NCBI GenBank assembly: GCA_022316685.1 | Contig: JAKJHU010000033.1 | Location: 1,354,321-1,418,320, forward strand | Reading direction: 5' to 3' | From: Progne subis subis | Taxonomy: Eukaryota > Chordata > Aves > Passeriformes > Hirundinidae | DNA length: 64,000 nucleotides | Shown here: piece by piece, positions 1 to 11,530 of the stretch | Layout: every line of letters begins with the position of its first letter | How positions within the stretch are numbered: position 1 is the stretch's first letter | Made by a program: the position numbers and the translations under genes | Notes under the pieces: generated by a model | Told to the model about the DNA's origin: nothing | Databases searched by the model: none | Seen by the model: the letters and a program-made list of their open reading frames with translations, nothing else

Positions 1-1148
1 ACTTTCTTCTTCAGAGCAACCTTGCCAAATTCCCATGAGAACGTACAAATTAAGGGTGAGAATCAAATTGCACGTTACTCTCCAGTAGAGTGTTGGAAAT
101 AGTAAGCTTACGGTTTTTAATCATTCCCTTCCCATCACACTGATCTTCTGCCCCAGCCAGCTTACTTCAAAACTCCTAAGTGTGTTTTTTTTGATACCCA
201 GCCCCCTGCTACCACTGTTGGGCGCAACAGGCAGCTCATGTGATAATGCTGTCGCTTAATACTTTAACTGATTTGAGGAGGGAGGATGGGGTTTTTTCCT
301 AATAAGTTTGGTAATTAGCTGCGTAAGTGGGGTTTTGAAACTCACATTTTGGGCAGAGGCAAAACCTTCTTAACCTAGATGTGGAATGGAGGCTTACAAG
401 GAGGCAGTTAAAAGCCAAACACAGCAGGATATACATCTTTACACTGTTGCAGAAGATGAAATGGATAGTTCTGTAGTTGTTCTAGTGCTTAGGCTGAACA
501 GCTGGAGGATTTGGTGGTGGGCCTATCATTAACATTCTTTGACCACAATTGCAAAATAAGTATCTGTTTCAATTCTATGCTGCCAGGAAAGAAACTTAAT
601 TTTAAGAGAGTTTCAGCACATTCCCACCCCCTTGCTGCTCTAATCTCCTAAAGTGTGAATAAACATGATTCCTGAAGCAGTCCACAAACAAGATTCTCCT
701 CTAAAAAGCATGGTTTACTTGCAAATAAATAAGATAAATAAGTAGCTTTTGAAATTTTTTCTGTTCTCAAAACAGACCTTAAACTTCTACCAGAGCTGTC
801 AAATCCATTTGTCTACAGGTTGAGCAGACTTGAGTTCAAGCTTAACTTGAATTCAGTCATTCAAATTTAATGCAAAATTTTACTGGCCTAGGAAAGGGCC
901 TGCCCTGACTTTGCTCAGAGCAAAGAGGTATCTCATTTGAAATGAGTTCACCCCCAGCTAATCTAATGTTGGCCACTGCTGTAAAGGGGAGCGAGGCTTT
1001 ACCTGTTCCAGGATCGAGTGAATTGATTTGTGTCATAGTTCCTAATCTGCAGCAGGGATTGAATGACCTACAGAGTCATTTTTGGAAAGAAGCTGGTGAA
1101 GGTCTCCACTGACCACCTTTTTCTGGTCAACTTGTGTGTGGACCTGCC

Positions 1149-1167
1149 TTTTTTTTTTTTTTTTTTT
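1149..1167. repeat. Poly-T tract (19 bp)
   Basis: This is an uninterrupted T run in unique sequence. It could be the tail of an unrecognised minus-strand retrocopy or simple slippage; I see no recognisable retrocopy to its right. Confidence 0.97.
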
Positions 1168-4100
1168 AACCTCCTTGTTTTCTGTTCCTATTTGACAGTC
1201 TTCCTAGATCCCTGCTTAAATGCTCTCTGGCACTTGCTGTTGGTGTTTTTCACAGGCAAATCTCTGCATGTGTGATCCTAAATCCAAAGCATTCTATTTC
1301 TAGCTCCCTGTCTGCTGGAGCTACAAAAATTCAGCTTGTAAAGCCTCATGTTGTAATACTAATATTTCAAGATTGGCCCACTTTCTGCAAGCCATTCTAT
1401 TCCTGGTGGCCTGGATGGCTTTGGAGGGCAGCAGTTTCTCAGTTGGAGTCCTCCTTATCCGAGGACTTTGAGTCATATGTTTTGATCTTATTTATATCTG
1501 TTTCCACTATTATTTTATACTACGGATCAGAGCTTAAGAACATGTTGCAAAGAAGCCTCAATAACTGTGCAGCAGTTCTGAGCTCTCATTTTCTGAATCC
1601 CATGGCTGCCTTGACAAAACATCTAGATTCCTTATTAAAATCATTTCTAACTGGACCTTAAAAGATTTTTTTTATTCCTAAAAACATTGTCAGATTTAGC
1701 TTGATGGCACTTTCTTCAGGCTCTGTTGGTGTTGTACAGTCTGATTTTTGTAGCATGTATGTTTGGTGGTTGATTTAGAGTGGACATTGGGGAAAAAAAT
1801 GTTGTCCATTTCTTTTCTAGTTCTTCCTTTTCCTAGCAACCTGAAATATAAACCTCTGACTTTTGACTGCAGAGGAGAATATCTAGACCTGCTTCTCTTT
1901 TGAGCACATAGATCCTCTTTTTAGAAACAGGTAGGATAGCAAGTAATTCGTAGCCCAGGGATCCAAAGATCTCCATTGCTATTGTTGTTCTGAGGGGTTT
2001 TTTTCTGTTATTAGGTCACTTGGTCTGAGAAGCTTTTTTTGTTTTTAGGTCACTTATCTTTCTGGTACAGCTCTAATCCAGGTTTGTAGGTGGCTTCTTT
2101 CCTGGTTTCTTTCAAGTTTTATGACCTGCTGAATCCAAGTCCAGTCTTCCCTTGAGTAACTTTGATTTAGTAGGTCTGAATGCTCACTTTCTAATTTATC
2201 TAGCAGGTTGTCTGTCTCCTGGGCACTTTTTCTGGGTAACCCTGTGACTGCAGCATTACAAGAAACTACATAAATCCTTTCTGGGATTATGAAAGGCACG
2301 TAAAACTTCTTGGAAAACAATATTGTTTTCAAGGCTGCTTAGCTAATAAAAGGCACCTCCTCTGATCCTTTTGGGGAAATTCATATAACAGAGAGAGTGT
2401 TGGGGAGGTCCAGTGCAGAGACTTTCTGTGTGAAGAGAGTAGGGGAGTGGTAGGTGGGAAGGAATTTGCCACCAAGGAACAGAAGTCTTAGCATGCTATG
2501 CCTGCAGATTTATTCCCTGAACAAAAATTACATGTGGGGGTGGGGGTTGCCTCGTGACAAGCTGTTCCTTGGCTGTGTGACAGCGCAGCACCCGCAGGTA
2601 CTGCACTGCCAAGAGCTTTGCTGGCCTTGCAGAGCTCCTGGGGGATGCGTGCTCGTTCCGCTGGAGAGCAGCGGATGTGGGTTACTGCAGGCAGCCCTCC
2701 TGCTGGTATGCTGAGCAAGAGGCTCCAAGGGGAATGCATCAGGGAGCAGCTCCAGTTCTTCTACTGGGACATTTTAGAGAGACCAGGAGAAGAGAGGCTA
2801 CTAGGAGAGCAGCCTTGGTGAGGATCCCAGCTGAGGAGTCCTTCTGCTGCTGAGAGTAGGAAGAAATATGTTTCAGGGAGAGGAGTAAGTGAATGAAATG
2901 GCTTGAGCAGTAGAGGTTTGAGTTTGATGCCCGTGTTGGATATGATTCTTTGATTGCTTTTTAACCAGTTGTTTGCAACTCTTGTCATTTGACAAACACA
3001 AGAAGTTGCCTTTTCTTCCCCTCAGCTGTTTGCTCAGTTAGTAATTGCTTTCCTGTGCTGAAGCTGATGGGAGTGAATTCCACCACAAGTGAACCATGCT
3101 CCTATCTGCTTTCTCTGTGTCTGTAGAGGTTATCTGTAATAGGCACAGATGTAAGCTTCAGGTCAGTCTGTGCAGCCAACAGCATTTCACAGGCAGTTTT
3201 GGAGCAGGATAGACCAAAGAGGCAGAATATCAACTTCTGAGCGAATTCATTAGTGTAGGAATCAGGTAGTTTAATCATCACAGCATCCTTCCAGGTCTGA
3301 GATTTTTTTGAGCTTCATTTTTTTTTCTCTGCTGACATGAGGTTCTGAGGAGCAGAACATTTTCTCACTGAAATTCAGTTGACTCTGAGGGCATAAGAAC
3401 AATTACAGCAAATCCTCTGCAGTAGGTTATTTCTGACAATGGCTGGGGCTGCTTAGAGAAAGTATTAGAAAAGAGCCAGTTTCTTTTGTTCCCCACGGAA
3501 GTTTACTCATCTCATCAGGCTGTGATTCAGGAAGTTCTGGGACTAAAGATACTGTCTTTATTAAATAGCCCTAGATGCTTATTTCTCTGTGAGCATGTCT
3601 AATCAACATTGAACCTTTTGTCAGCTCTTGCACAGAAACAAAGACCAGTAGTGGGTGTCTCCTGTGTGTAGCTGTGTAGTGCTAGTGGCAGAGAGAGGTG
3701 GAACTAGAAGTACATTTCTGATTGTCAGTTCTGTATGAAGCCATCCAAAGGTAGGTTTGGTTTTGTCAGGCTACAGTATCACTCTAGGTGGTAATTTAGG
3801 AAGTGAGGGCGTGAGCCACCTCACACTTCATATGTGTTATGATCCTGAGTCTCCTCCCTGTTTTATTGAAGGAATCATTATAGTGGTGGGAAGTATTGTG
3901 GGGGTTATTAGGCTGCTTAACTTGGAGCATCAAGGCCACTAGACTGGTGAGATCTGCTCATCTTCCTGGTGTAGTCTGATGTCAGATTTTTGTCTCGCTC
4001 ACTTGGAGGGCACACATCCTAGTGCACAGAAATTAAGACGTGGAGGATTTGCAGTTTCCCTTCTTCACCTCTTTCAAACATTTAATGTCTGCTCAGTATT

Positions 4101-5360
4101 AAGAGTCCTAAGTCAGTCTTACAGCAGCTTAGTCTGGATGAAGTAAGATAAGAGTGAAAGCAGTGGCCAAGTAGTGGTCTATAGACCACCAAGCTGTGTT
4201 TTTTTTCATTAATATTTAGCAAGAGCTCACTTTTGCATTTGCTTATGTGCCTCTTCAGAGGCAATTGTGATGCTGTTGCCAGTCTAGGTAGGCCCACGGC
4301 ACTTCTGCTGTTGAGTCCCATCCAATTTCACTAATGGAACTTGTAAAACTAGCCCTCAACACAGAGTACTATGAACCATACCCCAGTGAGTGCGACCTGG
4401 CACTCTTGTTAATTTGACAAGGTCCTGAATTACAGCCTACCAGCTACAAATAGGAGTGTAAATACTTGGTGCTAATGAGCTACTGCCCACAGCACATGGC
4501 TAACAGTCCATACCAGGTGGTTAATCCAGCCTCGCTCTTGCCAAGGTCATTGAGTCATTTCAGGACTATCAAGCGGTGAGGGTTTTGTTTCACTTTTCAC
4601 CAATATATAGCCATAGAAAATGAGATGCATAAATCTGTCAGTTAACCTTCTTCTGGAGGAATGCACCTTTTCCCTTGGCCAAGAAATCTGCGTGGCCCAA
4701 TAGTTGGTAGAATAAGCTATGCTGGGAGTAAACTAGGGCTAAGTGTGATATACAAAACATGTGTGAGAAGGGCGTAGAAAGAGAGACTGGTTAAAAAACT
4801 GTAAGGGGAAGAGATGACCTCATCACTTCCACATATGTGGTTTTTAGAGAGATAGAGGTAGGGAAGAGAAAGGGATGGCTTGGAATAGGTGCGAACTTCC
4901 TATAGCATTCTGAATAGCTTTTTGTACAACATGGAGCAATAAAGTTCTGATTCTGGAAAACATCTTGTTATGAGTTGAGGCAGAGGAACTGAAGTTTTCC
5001 CATAGCTTCTTAAAGAAACGCCCAAATGCAAAACCAAACACCAACAAGAAACCCACCAAAACCCCCTCTAATGTTATGACTCCAGGACATTCAAGCCATA
5101 CAGTGTATTTCACAAAATGGGCTTAAAAGGTCACTATTTGACGCTCCAGGTTGAAACACAAAGTTGCAATAGAAGAAGGAGAGATGGCAGTGAGATCCAT
5201 CAAGCTTGGAGAGGAGCTGAATGTTCTTTTTACTTGCCACTGGAGTTGCATGTACCAAATGTTCTTAACACAGTGGCCAGGTCAGCTTATCTTTGCATTC
5301 TTGGTTCTCAATAATAAAGAAGCTTTGATTCCTTAAAAATTGTCTCCATTAAGTTTGTGG

Positions 5361-5397
5361 GTTGTTTTGTTTTGTTTTTTTGTTTGTTTTTTTTCTC
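5361..5397. repeat. TTTTG-rich low-complexity tract
   Basis: This is an irregular mix of TTTTG and TTTG units ending in a T run. It is typical simple sequence in vertebrate introns. Confidence 0.9.
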
Positions 5398-5986
5398 CTT
5401 TATGTAGAAGTGTTCTCTTCCCTATTTGTGGCTTAGTCTATAGTAACTTGCCACTCTGAAGGGTCATAGGGAAGAGCCCTTGGGAATCTTTGAGCCACTG
5501 TTGTCATGTCTTCTGTTAAAATTGTCTGGGAGCCTTCCAGAGTTTTGGTAGAGTTTTCACTGAAGTGAAGAATAGCTTCCAGGATTTTCCACACTTCCAT
5601 GCTATCTATGCAGCATCATATAAGTTGTCTGCTTTTGAATATCAGGTTGTTGTAGTACACAACCTGTAATGCCAGAGGTGTTTCTCTGTCTGGGTTGGCT
5701 GGCATGTTGAATTTGGGATTCTTACATGGGTGTTTGTGGTTATTTTTATGGTTTAAAAACATGACTCAGACTTGCTCTTCACCTACTGGTGATGATACCG
5801 GCTTGAAAGGACTAGTGAAAGAATACTAGAAAAACAACTTTTCTTGTAACCAGCTTGTCTTAAAATATCCAAGCCCTAGATTAAACAGAAACCTCAAAGC
5901 AAAGAAAGTGTATGTGGTTGGGATTTATTTGTGTCTCTTTATTTTGAAGCATTTCATGTGTGAATTGTTTGGTATAATAATTTCAG

Positions 5987-6041
5987 TGCTTTGTGAAACA
6001 ACAAGCCCTTGTCATCAAGGAATTGTATTTTGAAGGACAGG
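5987..6041 (+). other. Candidate internal exon (55 nt)
   Basis: An acceptor ending aataatttcag and a near-perfect donor (CAGG then gtaagt) bound a segment with one open frame, CFVKQQALVIKELYFEGQ, plus one extra base. The other two frames stop within it. The pyrimidine tract is poor, which argues against efficient splicing. Its outgoing phase matches the incoming phase of the 7,373-7,414 segment (G plus AA gives Glu). Confidence 0.14.
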
Positions 6042-6107
6042 GTAAGTGTGATGCTTGTCAATCTGGGAGCTGAAACCTGATGATTGTGGAGGCTGCAAGA
6101 GTTTACA

Positions 6108-6134
6108 AGTTAACAGGACTGAGTTAACAGGACT
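6108..6134. repeat. Short tandem duplication, 14-bp period
   Basis: The sequence agttaacaggact occurs at 6,108-6,120 and again at 6,122-6,134, separated by one base. Both copies are identical. Each contains GTTAAC, an HNF1-like half-site and HpaI palindrome. It lies about 70 bp right of the candidate exon at 5,987-6,041. Confidence 0.95.
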
Positions 6135-7372
6135 CAGCTGCAGTTACTAATTAACTGGGCAGGAGCTTTGCTCCGGCCAAAGCCACTGGGGCCAGAGATG
6201 AATGCATACATTCAGCACAAAAGATCTGTATAGTTATGTTTTCTGTAATGCTTTCTGTTTGGATTACACCACTCTTTTGCTGGTAGTCCTAAAAGGAGTT
6301 GCCCTTCAAATGAGAGTGGTGTGGTAGCATTGCTCTGCAGGGTGAACTGTCCCCTCAAGACTGGGCTCCTACTTCCTTGAGATTCTTTCCCACAGCAAAT
6401 GTGAATGAAAGTTGTAGTTTTCTTTACAGTGAGTGTTTTTTATGGTGGTATAATCTCTTAAAGTGATGTGGCAGAGCCTTTTGTGACAGTTGATCTTCGT
6501 GGAGGTGAACAAGTCTTTATTTTCCCCATTTGTCCATGGATAACAAGGGCAACAAAAACGCTGATTCTGCCTTGGTTGGATACTCTGCTCCCAGCAAACA
6601 ATTTTAGGAAGGATCTTGCCATTTCTGGTTTTCTTCCAGGACTCCACCTCCAGCTTTCAGAAGATTGTCCTGCCTACCCTTTGCACTGGGCAGTTCCAAG
6701 TGCAGCCTGCAGGACCCCTTTCCATGCAGCAGTTATGTGAGGACAAGGACGATCGGTTGCCTGCTTTTACTGCTTGTGAATTGCTTGTCAGCAATTTCTA
6801 GATTCCTACAAATAGGAAGAAAATCTGCCGGCGCGAACTTGTTCTTGATAAAAAATTTACAATCTGGCATTGAAAGTAGGTGTGGCTGTGGGTTTTAGGC
6901 AAGCTGCAGGCTTAGCTCTTCCTATCTTGCCTGGGACATTTTTCCATTGGAAGTAAGAACAGCTCTTACAGGGACAATTCCCATACAGCAAGAGCAGACA
7001 GGGACCTTCAGCTGATGTTACAGGGCATCTAGTAAAGAGGCTTCAGTTCAATTTTTTACTCATTAAAGTAGGCCAGAATTGTAAATTAGAGTTATGCAGT
7101 AGCTCTAACTTGAACTCCAAGGGACTTCACTAAGTTTTTTGATTCAAGGTAGATAAATTAGTGTGATATATTTTGCTCTGTGAATTTGTGTGGGTTGTTT
7201 TCCTGCTGCTATGTAACTAAGGTATGTGTACAAATAAAGCCTTTTGGCTTTTTGACTTTCAGCTTTTATTTAAGTATCTTGGTGCAGTGTGTGGGGATTG
7301 GGTAAGGAAGAATCTCTCAAAGTACCTTGAAGACTCACTGCATTAGGTCTTCCTTTTCTTCTGGCAAAATAG

Positions 7373-7414
7373 AAGAAGAAGAGATGCCTCACTGGAAGCT
7401 GGGGCAGTGGACCT
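7373..7414 (+). other. Candidate microexon (42 nt)
   Basis: A pyrimidine-rich acceptor (cttccttttcttctggcaaaatag) and a donor CCT then gtaagt flank 42 nt, a multiple of three, with no stop in any frame. In the frame compatible with the 5,987-6,041 segment it reads EEEEMPHWKLGQWT. An optional 42-nt cassette would preserve frame. A CArG-like CCATATGG lies 12 bp downstream at 7,427-7,434. The segment is too short to judge coding potential by itself. Confidence 0.15.
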
Positions 7415-9712
7415 GTAAGTAGCTCACCATATGGACTACATGGTTGTAGAGGTTTGGGATTTATGGTGTTTTTCAGATGTGATCTGGTCTCGTTGCGTCC
7501 TGGTTCCCCACCCTCATGGGGAATAACTTTTATCTTCTTGTTGATGTTCTAATTTGCCTGGAGCCTTTTGGAGTGGTTAGGTTTGAAAACACTAATTTCA
7601 AAACAGTGAGTTTCAAGAACTTCACACTGCTCATGGGGAGTATTTTTTTTTCCTTCTCTTAGTGTTGAAGAATTGCTTATACTACATGGATGGGATTTTT
7701 CCTAGAGAAATCAAGATCTCTGTCCAAATCATTGTCAATATCTCTCTTAATAAAAATGCTGTACAGTAGACTTCAGACTCAGTGTTAGCTACTAAAGGTT
7801 TGAATGCTCACTTGCAAGAGAAATGGGAGACTTGTATGTCATGCAGAGAAAAGCCACTTTCTGATCCTTCTGTACTAGGGTGTTTGTGTTTTCCTGAAAC
7901 CATTACAGGGATCACAGCACGCTTGAAGCTCAGATCCCGTTATCAGGGACCCAGCCTCTCCCTGGTAATCAGGACTGACATTTTTCTAGGTCTTTCTGTT
8001 TGTTTGACAAAGGCCCTGGGGGGATTTGCGATCACTAAGGTGAAACTGCTTTACCGGTAGTGTGCTAGTTTAATTCAGCTTGTGTTGTGTTATCTGGAGG
8101 CTCCCGAGGAGAACCTGGAAATGGAGAAGTTGCACAGTTCACCCTGTAGGCAGTCTTTGTGGGGGGCAAAGCTTCCCAGCGTGGGAATCCCCTGGGGTTA
8201 GAGCTTGAGGAAGGCAGCTGTGGCAGTGAAAAACTTAATTACCTACTGGATGCAGGCTCCAAGAGCTACAGCAATCTGTTGCTTGATGCCAGTCATAGAG
8301 TTGAACCTGTGAATGCAGTTGTGGTGTGTGCAGTCAGTGAGCAAGCAAATAGAGTAGCTTTCTTTTTTCCTGCTTTCTTCAATGCCCCTGGGGTTAAGGG
8401 TGGGGATGAAGGTTTCCCTGAGTGTGTGATGCACCACGGACGGGAATCCCAGTCTCTGCTCCTCCTCTCTGCATGGGAACACTTGCTGTGCCTGGGATGA
8501 GAGGTCTACCAGGAGAGCTCTGATGTCAATGGCTCTATTCTATTAATGTTGTTTTTTTTTTCTTTCCAGAGCAGCTGTTTTGAATTTTCCAGTCTTTTCT
8601 GTAATCTTTGAACAAGCTTTGTTTTATTCTGAGAGAGACACTGCAGAAGCGGTGGGGTAGAGTGAAGACACGCATACATTTTAGTGTTGAGGGCATTTTC
8701 ATTTCTGATTCCTGGCCTGGAAACTGGGTTTAAACTTGGTGCTTGCCTGCTCTTTGAACATGGTCCAGTGGTAAGAGGCTTTAATACATTTCTTCTTTGC
8801 AAATCATCAACCTCACGTCTTCCAGTAAAGGAAAGAATTTGGGAGTATAGCTTCCAAGAGTAATAGCCTTCTCAGCCCTATGCAATGCACAGACTCCAAC
8901 CAAAAAGTTCCAAGGAAAATATTCAGAAAGGGGGAAGTTGTCTAGCTGTAATTCCTGATGGTTTTTTATGTAAACTGTTTGGCTTTCCAGAGAGATCAGT
9001 ACATGCTTTTTGTCAGACAGACATGCAGCCTAATAACTATATGGACTGTCTTAATCCAAGTATGGGTTAGAGAAATTAAGAAAATGTCTCTTACTAAGTT
9101 TGTATTGATGATGCTCTGTCATTTGCCATTGTTCCCACTACTTGACTGATCTCTACCTGGAAACACACTTGAAAGTATTGGAGGCTATTTCTAGGTACCC
9201 TGTTTTGTACTTGAATCCACCTCCTGATCAACAGAAAGAATTGAATGCCTTGAGCAGTGCTTGAAAGGTTTAAAGGAGCATCCCGAGCAAAGAGCCACCA
9301 TGAAGAAGCTGGTAGGCTTGGGGATTTTAGTGGTGTCTGGGTCTATTCCCTTTGAAAAGCACTGGGACAGCAGTGTCCTGTTTTTAGAGTGAACATTTAG
9401 GAGGGAATGAAATGCTTTAAACTTCAAAGATTCTTTTAAGAAATTAGATTATTTTAACCATCCTCTCCAGTGCTGCAGTTAGTAGTTGTGACAAGGAATG
9501 AGTGTGTGCTGTGATTAAACATGTACTCTCACAGTTAAAGGCAGCATGTAGTTCCTGGGAGGAAAAACTCTTGCTGGGGTAATGGTTGTGAACAATTCTC
9601 CTAACAAAAGGAATTCTCATCTCAGTGTTTTCTGTGACTTAGAGGATGACTGGGACATTAAAAAATCCCTTCAAGATAAGACCAGATGCAAAAGTTCTTA
9701 CAAATAGGAACA

Positions 9713-9715
<3 letters not shown>

Positions 9716-9743
<28 letters not shown>
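9716..9743. repeat. Poly-T tract (28 bp)
   Basis: This is the longest pure homopolymer in the window. No target-site duplication or recognisable minus-strand retrocopy is evident beside it. Its length makes it prone to sequencing and assembly error. Confidence 0.97.
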
Positions 9744-9748
<5 letters not shown>

Positions 9749-10215
9749 TATGTAAAATGGAGACTTAATTTTCCTATTCCTGCATTTTTTCCTTCAAAAT
9801 GGAAAAATTACTCAAGGAAATCAAGGACATAACTGCTTCAAGTGAGTTGATAGCTGGACAAGGATAAAGTGGTGGGTTTTATCTTTTGGACTTCCTAGCA
9901 CTGTCCAAAGTTGTAGTTGATTGTGATGCCTTCTCCCCGTGCTTCAATTACTTTGCTGTCGAATGAGGACTCATTTTTATCCCTTTACCTTATATCAGTT
10001 GAATTGGTTTTATGGGAGCCAGTATGTTTCAGCTTGTCTGCTGTAATTTAGGTTCTATAATAGGAGTTTGGTTTAATGTTCATGTAATAGCTTCATTGCA
10101 TGATGATTGCAACTTTCTTTAGACTGACAGCCCCTCCAGTGACTCAGATTTTGTTTCTCTTGCCCTGAGTTCCTTGACTGTCAATGTCTTCTGCATTTTC
10201 ACTCCCCTTTTTCAG

Positions 10216-10255
10216 ATCAACGTGTAGTTCTCCTGGCACCATTTGTTGGCAGTAG
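10216..10255 (+). other. Candidate small exon (40 nt)
   Basis: An excellent acceptor (gcattttcactcccctttttcag) and a good donor (TAG then gtgagg) flank 40 nt. One frame is open throughout, reading QRVVLLAPFVGS; a second stops at its end and a third stops early. The open frame is the one that follows in phase from the 7,373-7,414 segment (T plus AT gives Tyr). I do not recognise the product, and it may be a pseudo-exon. Confidence 0.15.
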
Positions 10256-11456
10256 GTGAGGAAAACCAGAAAGAGACAAAGTGATAGATGAGATGAGGCC
10301 ATCCACTAGGCAAGTGTGTAGAGACAGTTAAGGTGAACCTCCCATGGTTAGTGCTCTGTTCTGTGCAGCCTTATGGCTGCTAAAATTGCTGCTCTAGAGT
10401 TCATTGTAGGGTGCTTTCTTACCTTTTACTGACACAGAGTGGTTTGATATGTTGTTTTTTCTTTACTGTGTCAGAGATGCCACTTACCCTTTTATCCTGT
10501 GCTGCCTGACTTTTGCTTTCAGACAGTTTTAAACTTATGTCTAATTTAGGATTAATTATATACTAAATATTTTCCTGTTTTCTGGGCCAAAAACCTAGTA
10601 GGCCAGTCTGTAAGTGGCAAACCTGTTCAGTGCTTAAATTCCCACTGTTGAGAAATGTGCAGGTGACTGTCCTTTTTTTGGTGACAAGGTGGTAACCCAA
10701 GTATGATTAAATATATTGGCTCCCTCATGAACCAGAAAGTCTTGAGCTCTTAACCCTGGTGGCACTGGGAAGTTGTTCTTACACCATGGACAGGTCAGTT
10801 ATACCAGAAGGCAGCACTGCACTGTCCCTCACTGCCACCCATTCCAAGGAATCTTCAGCAGGCTGGCTGAGAAGGATGCAGTGACACAGATCCAAGTCTG
10901 TTCTCACTGCTGGTGAATCCTATTTGTTTGGGATAAAAAGGGTGGCTTAGCTGGATTCTTCCTTTTTCCATGTGGGTTGATGTGATGTGGGGAAAGCACA
11001 GCCCACCAGATATTTGTCAACCATTAAGGGGGTGTGCAAGACCTCTCCTTGTGATGGTCCAGCCCTGCTCTAGGGTGGTGCAGGCAGGCTCCTCGGTGTG
11101 CCACTCAGTGTGTCCTGCTTTTTCTGAGGGTGTTGACAGACTGGGTTCTGGCACTGCTCTGGTTGTTGTTCCCTAGGGTGGACTTCCTCCGTGACACAGA
11201 ATTGAAAGGACCTGTATCCTGATGATACCATTATCACTATGTCTCTTTATGTTTCCATTAGTGACTGGTGTCTGATTAAAGTGTCTGTTGGTGCAGAAGC
11301 TTGGTGTTGATTCATAATCCAGGACACCATTTTTTCTGGCATAAAGAGATGTGCTGTGCTTGTGATCATAATGACCTGGCTCTTTATTGTTTCCTTTGAC
11401 ATAGACAATAGGAACAGAAGGGAGGAGCTAAGAATTTTACTGCTTTTCCCATTCAG

Positions 11457-11530
11457 AAAATGGACACGACGGGGACAGTGAAGGTGTGATCCATTTTCTC
11501 ATCCCTGTCCCGGGAGTTTGGCTTGTGCAG
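11457..11530 (+). other. Candidate internal exon (74 nt)
   Basis: The acceptor ttttactgcttttcccattcag and the donor CAG then gtaagg are both strong. Read as two bases plus 24 codons the segment is open; the other two frames contain stops. The peptide starts NGHDGDSEGVIHF and ends PGVWLVQ. The segment contains three CpGs (two in acacgacgg, one in cccggg), more than the surrounding AT-rich sequence, which is mildly in favour of constraint. I do not recognise the product. Confidence 0.2.

Larger units (their letters stand above)
1..5986. other. Unique noncoding sequence, no gene recognised
   Basis: This is AT-rich, CpG-poor sequence with two T-rich tracts and no recognised transposon. The longest frame (1,272-1,661, 129 codons, plus) has no motif. 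At the left edge, 15-55 is a 41-nt open stretch between ttcttcttcag and AGG gtgaga, and 2,841-2,875 has a similar mini-exon shape. Both are probably chance. Confidence 0.6.
6135..10215. other. Unique noncoding sequence, no gene recognised
   Basis: Apart from the candidate microexon at 7,373-7,414 and the 28-bp T run, I see nothing to annotate. A partial RE1/REST-like site (gcaccacggac) lies at 8,431-8,441 in a slightly more GC-rich stretch. The frames of 90-113 codons around 7.8-8.8 kb show no family resemblance. Confidence 0.6.

Noticed and set aside
1272..1661. 129-codon plus-strand frame
   Set aside because: It has no motif or family resemblance and low-complexity composition from T-rich sequence.
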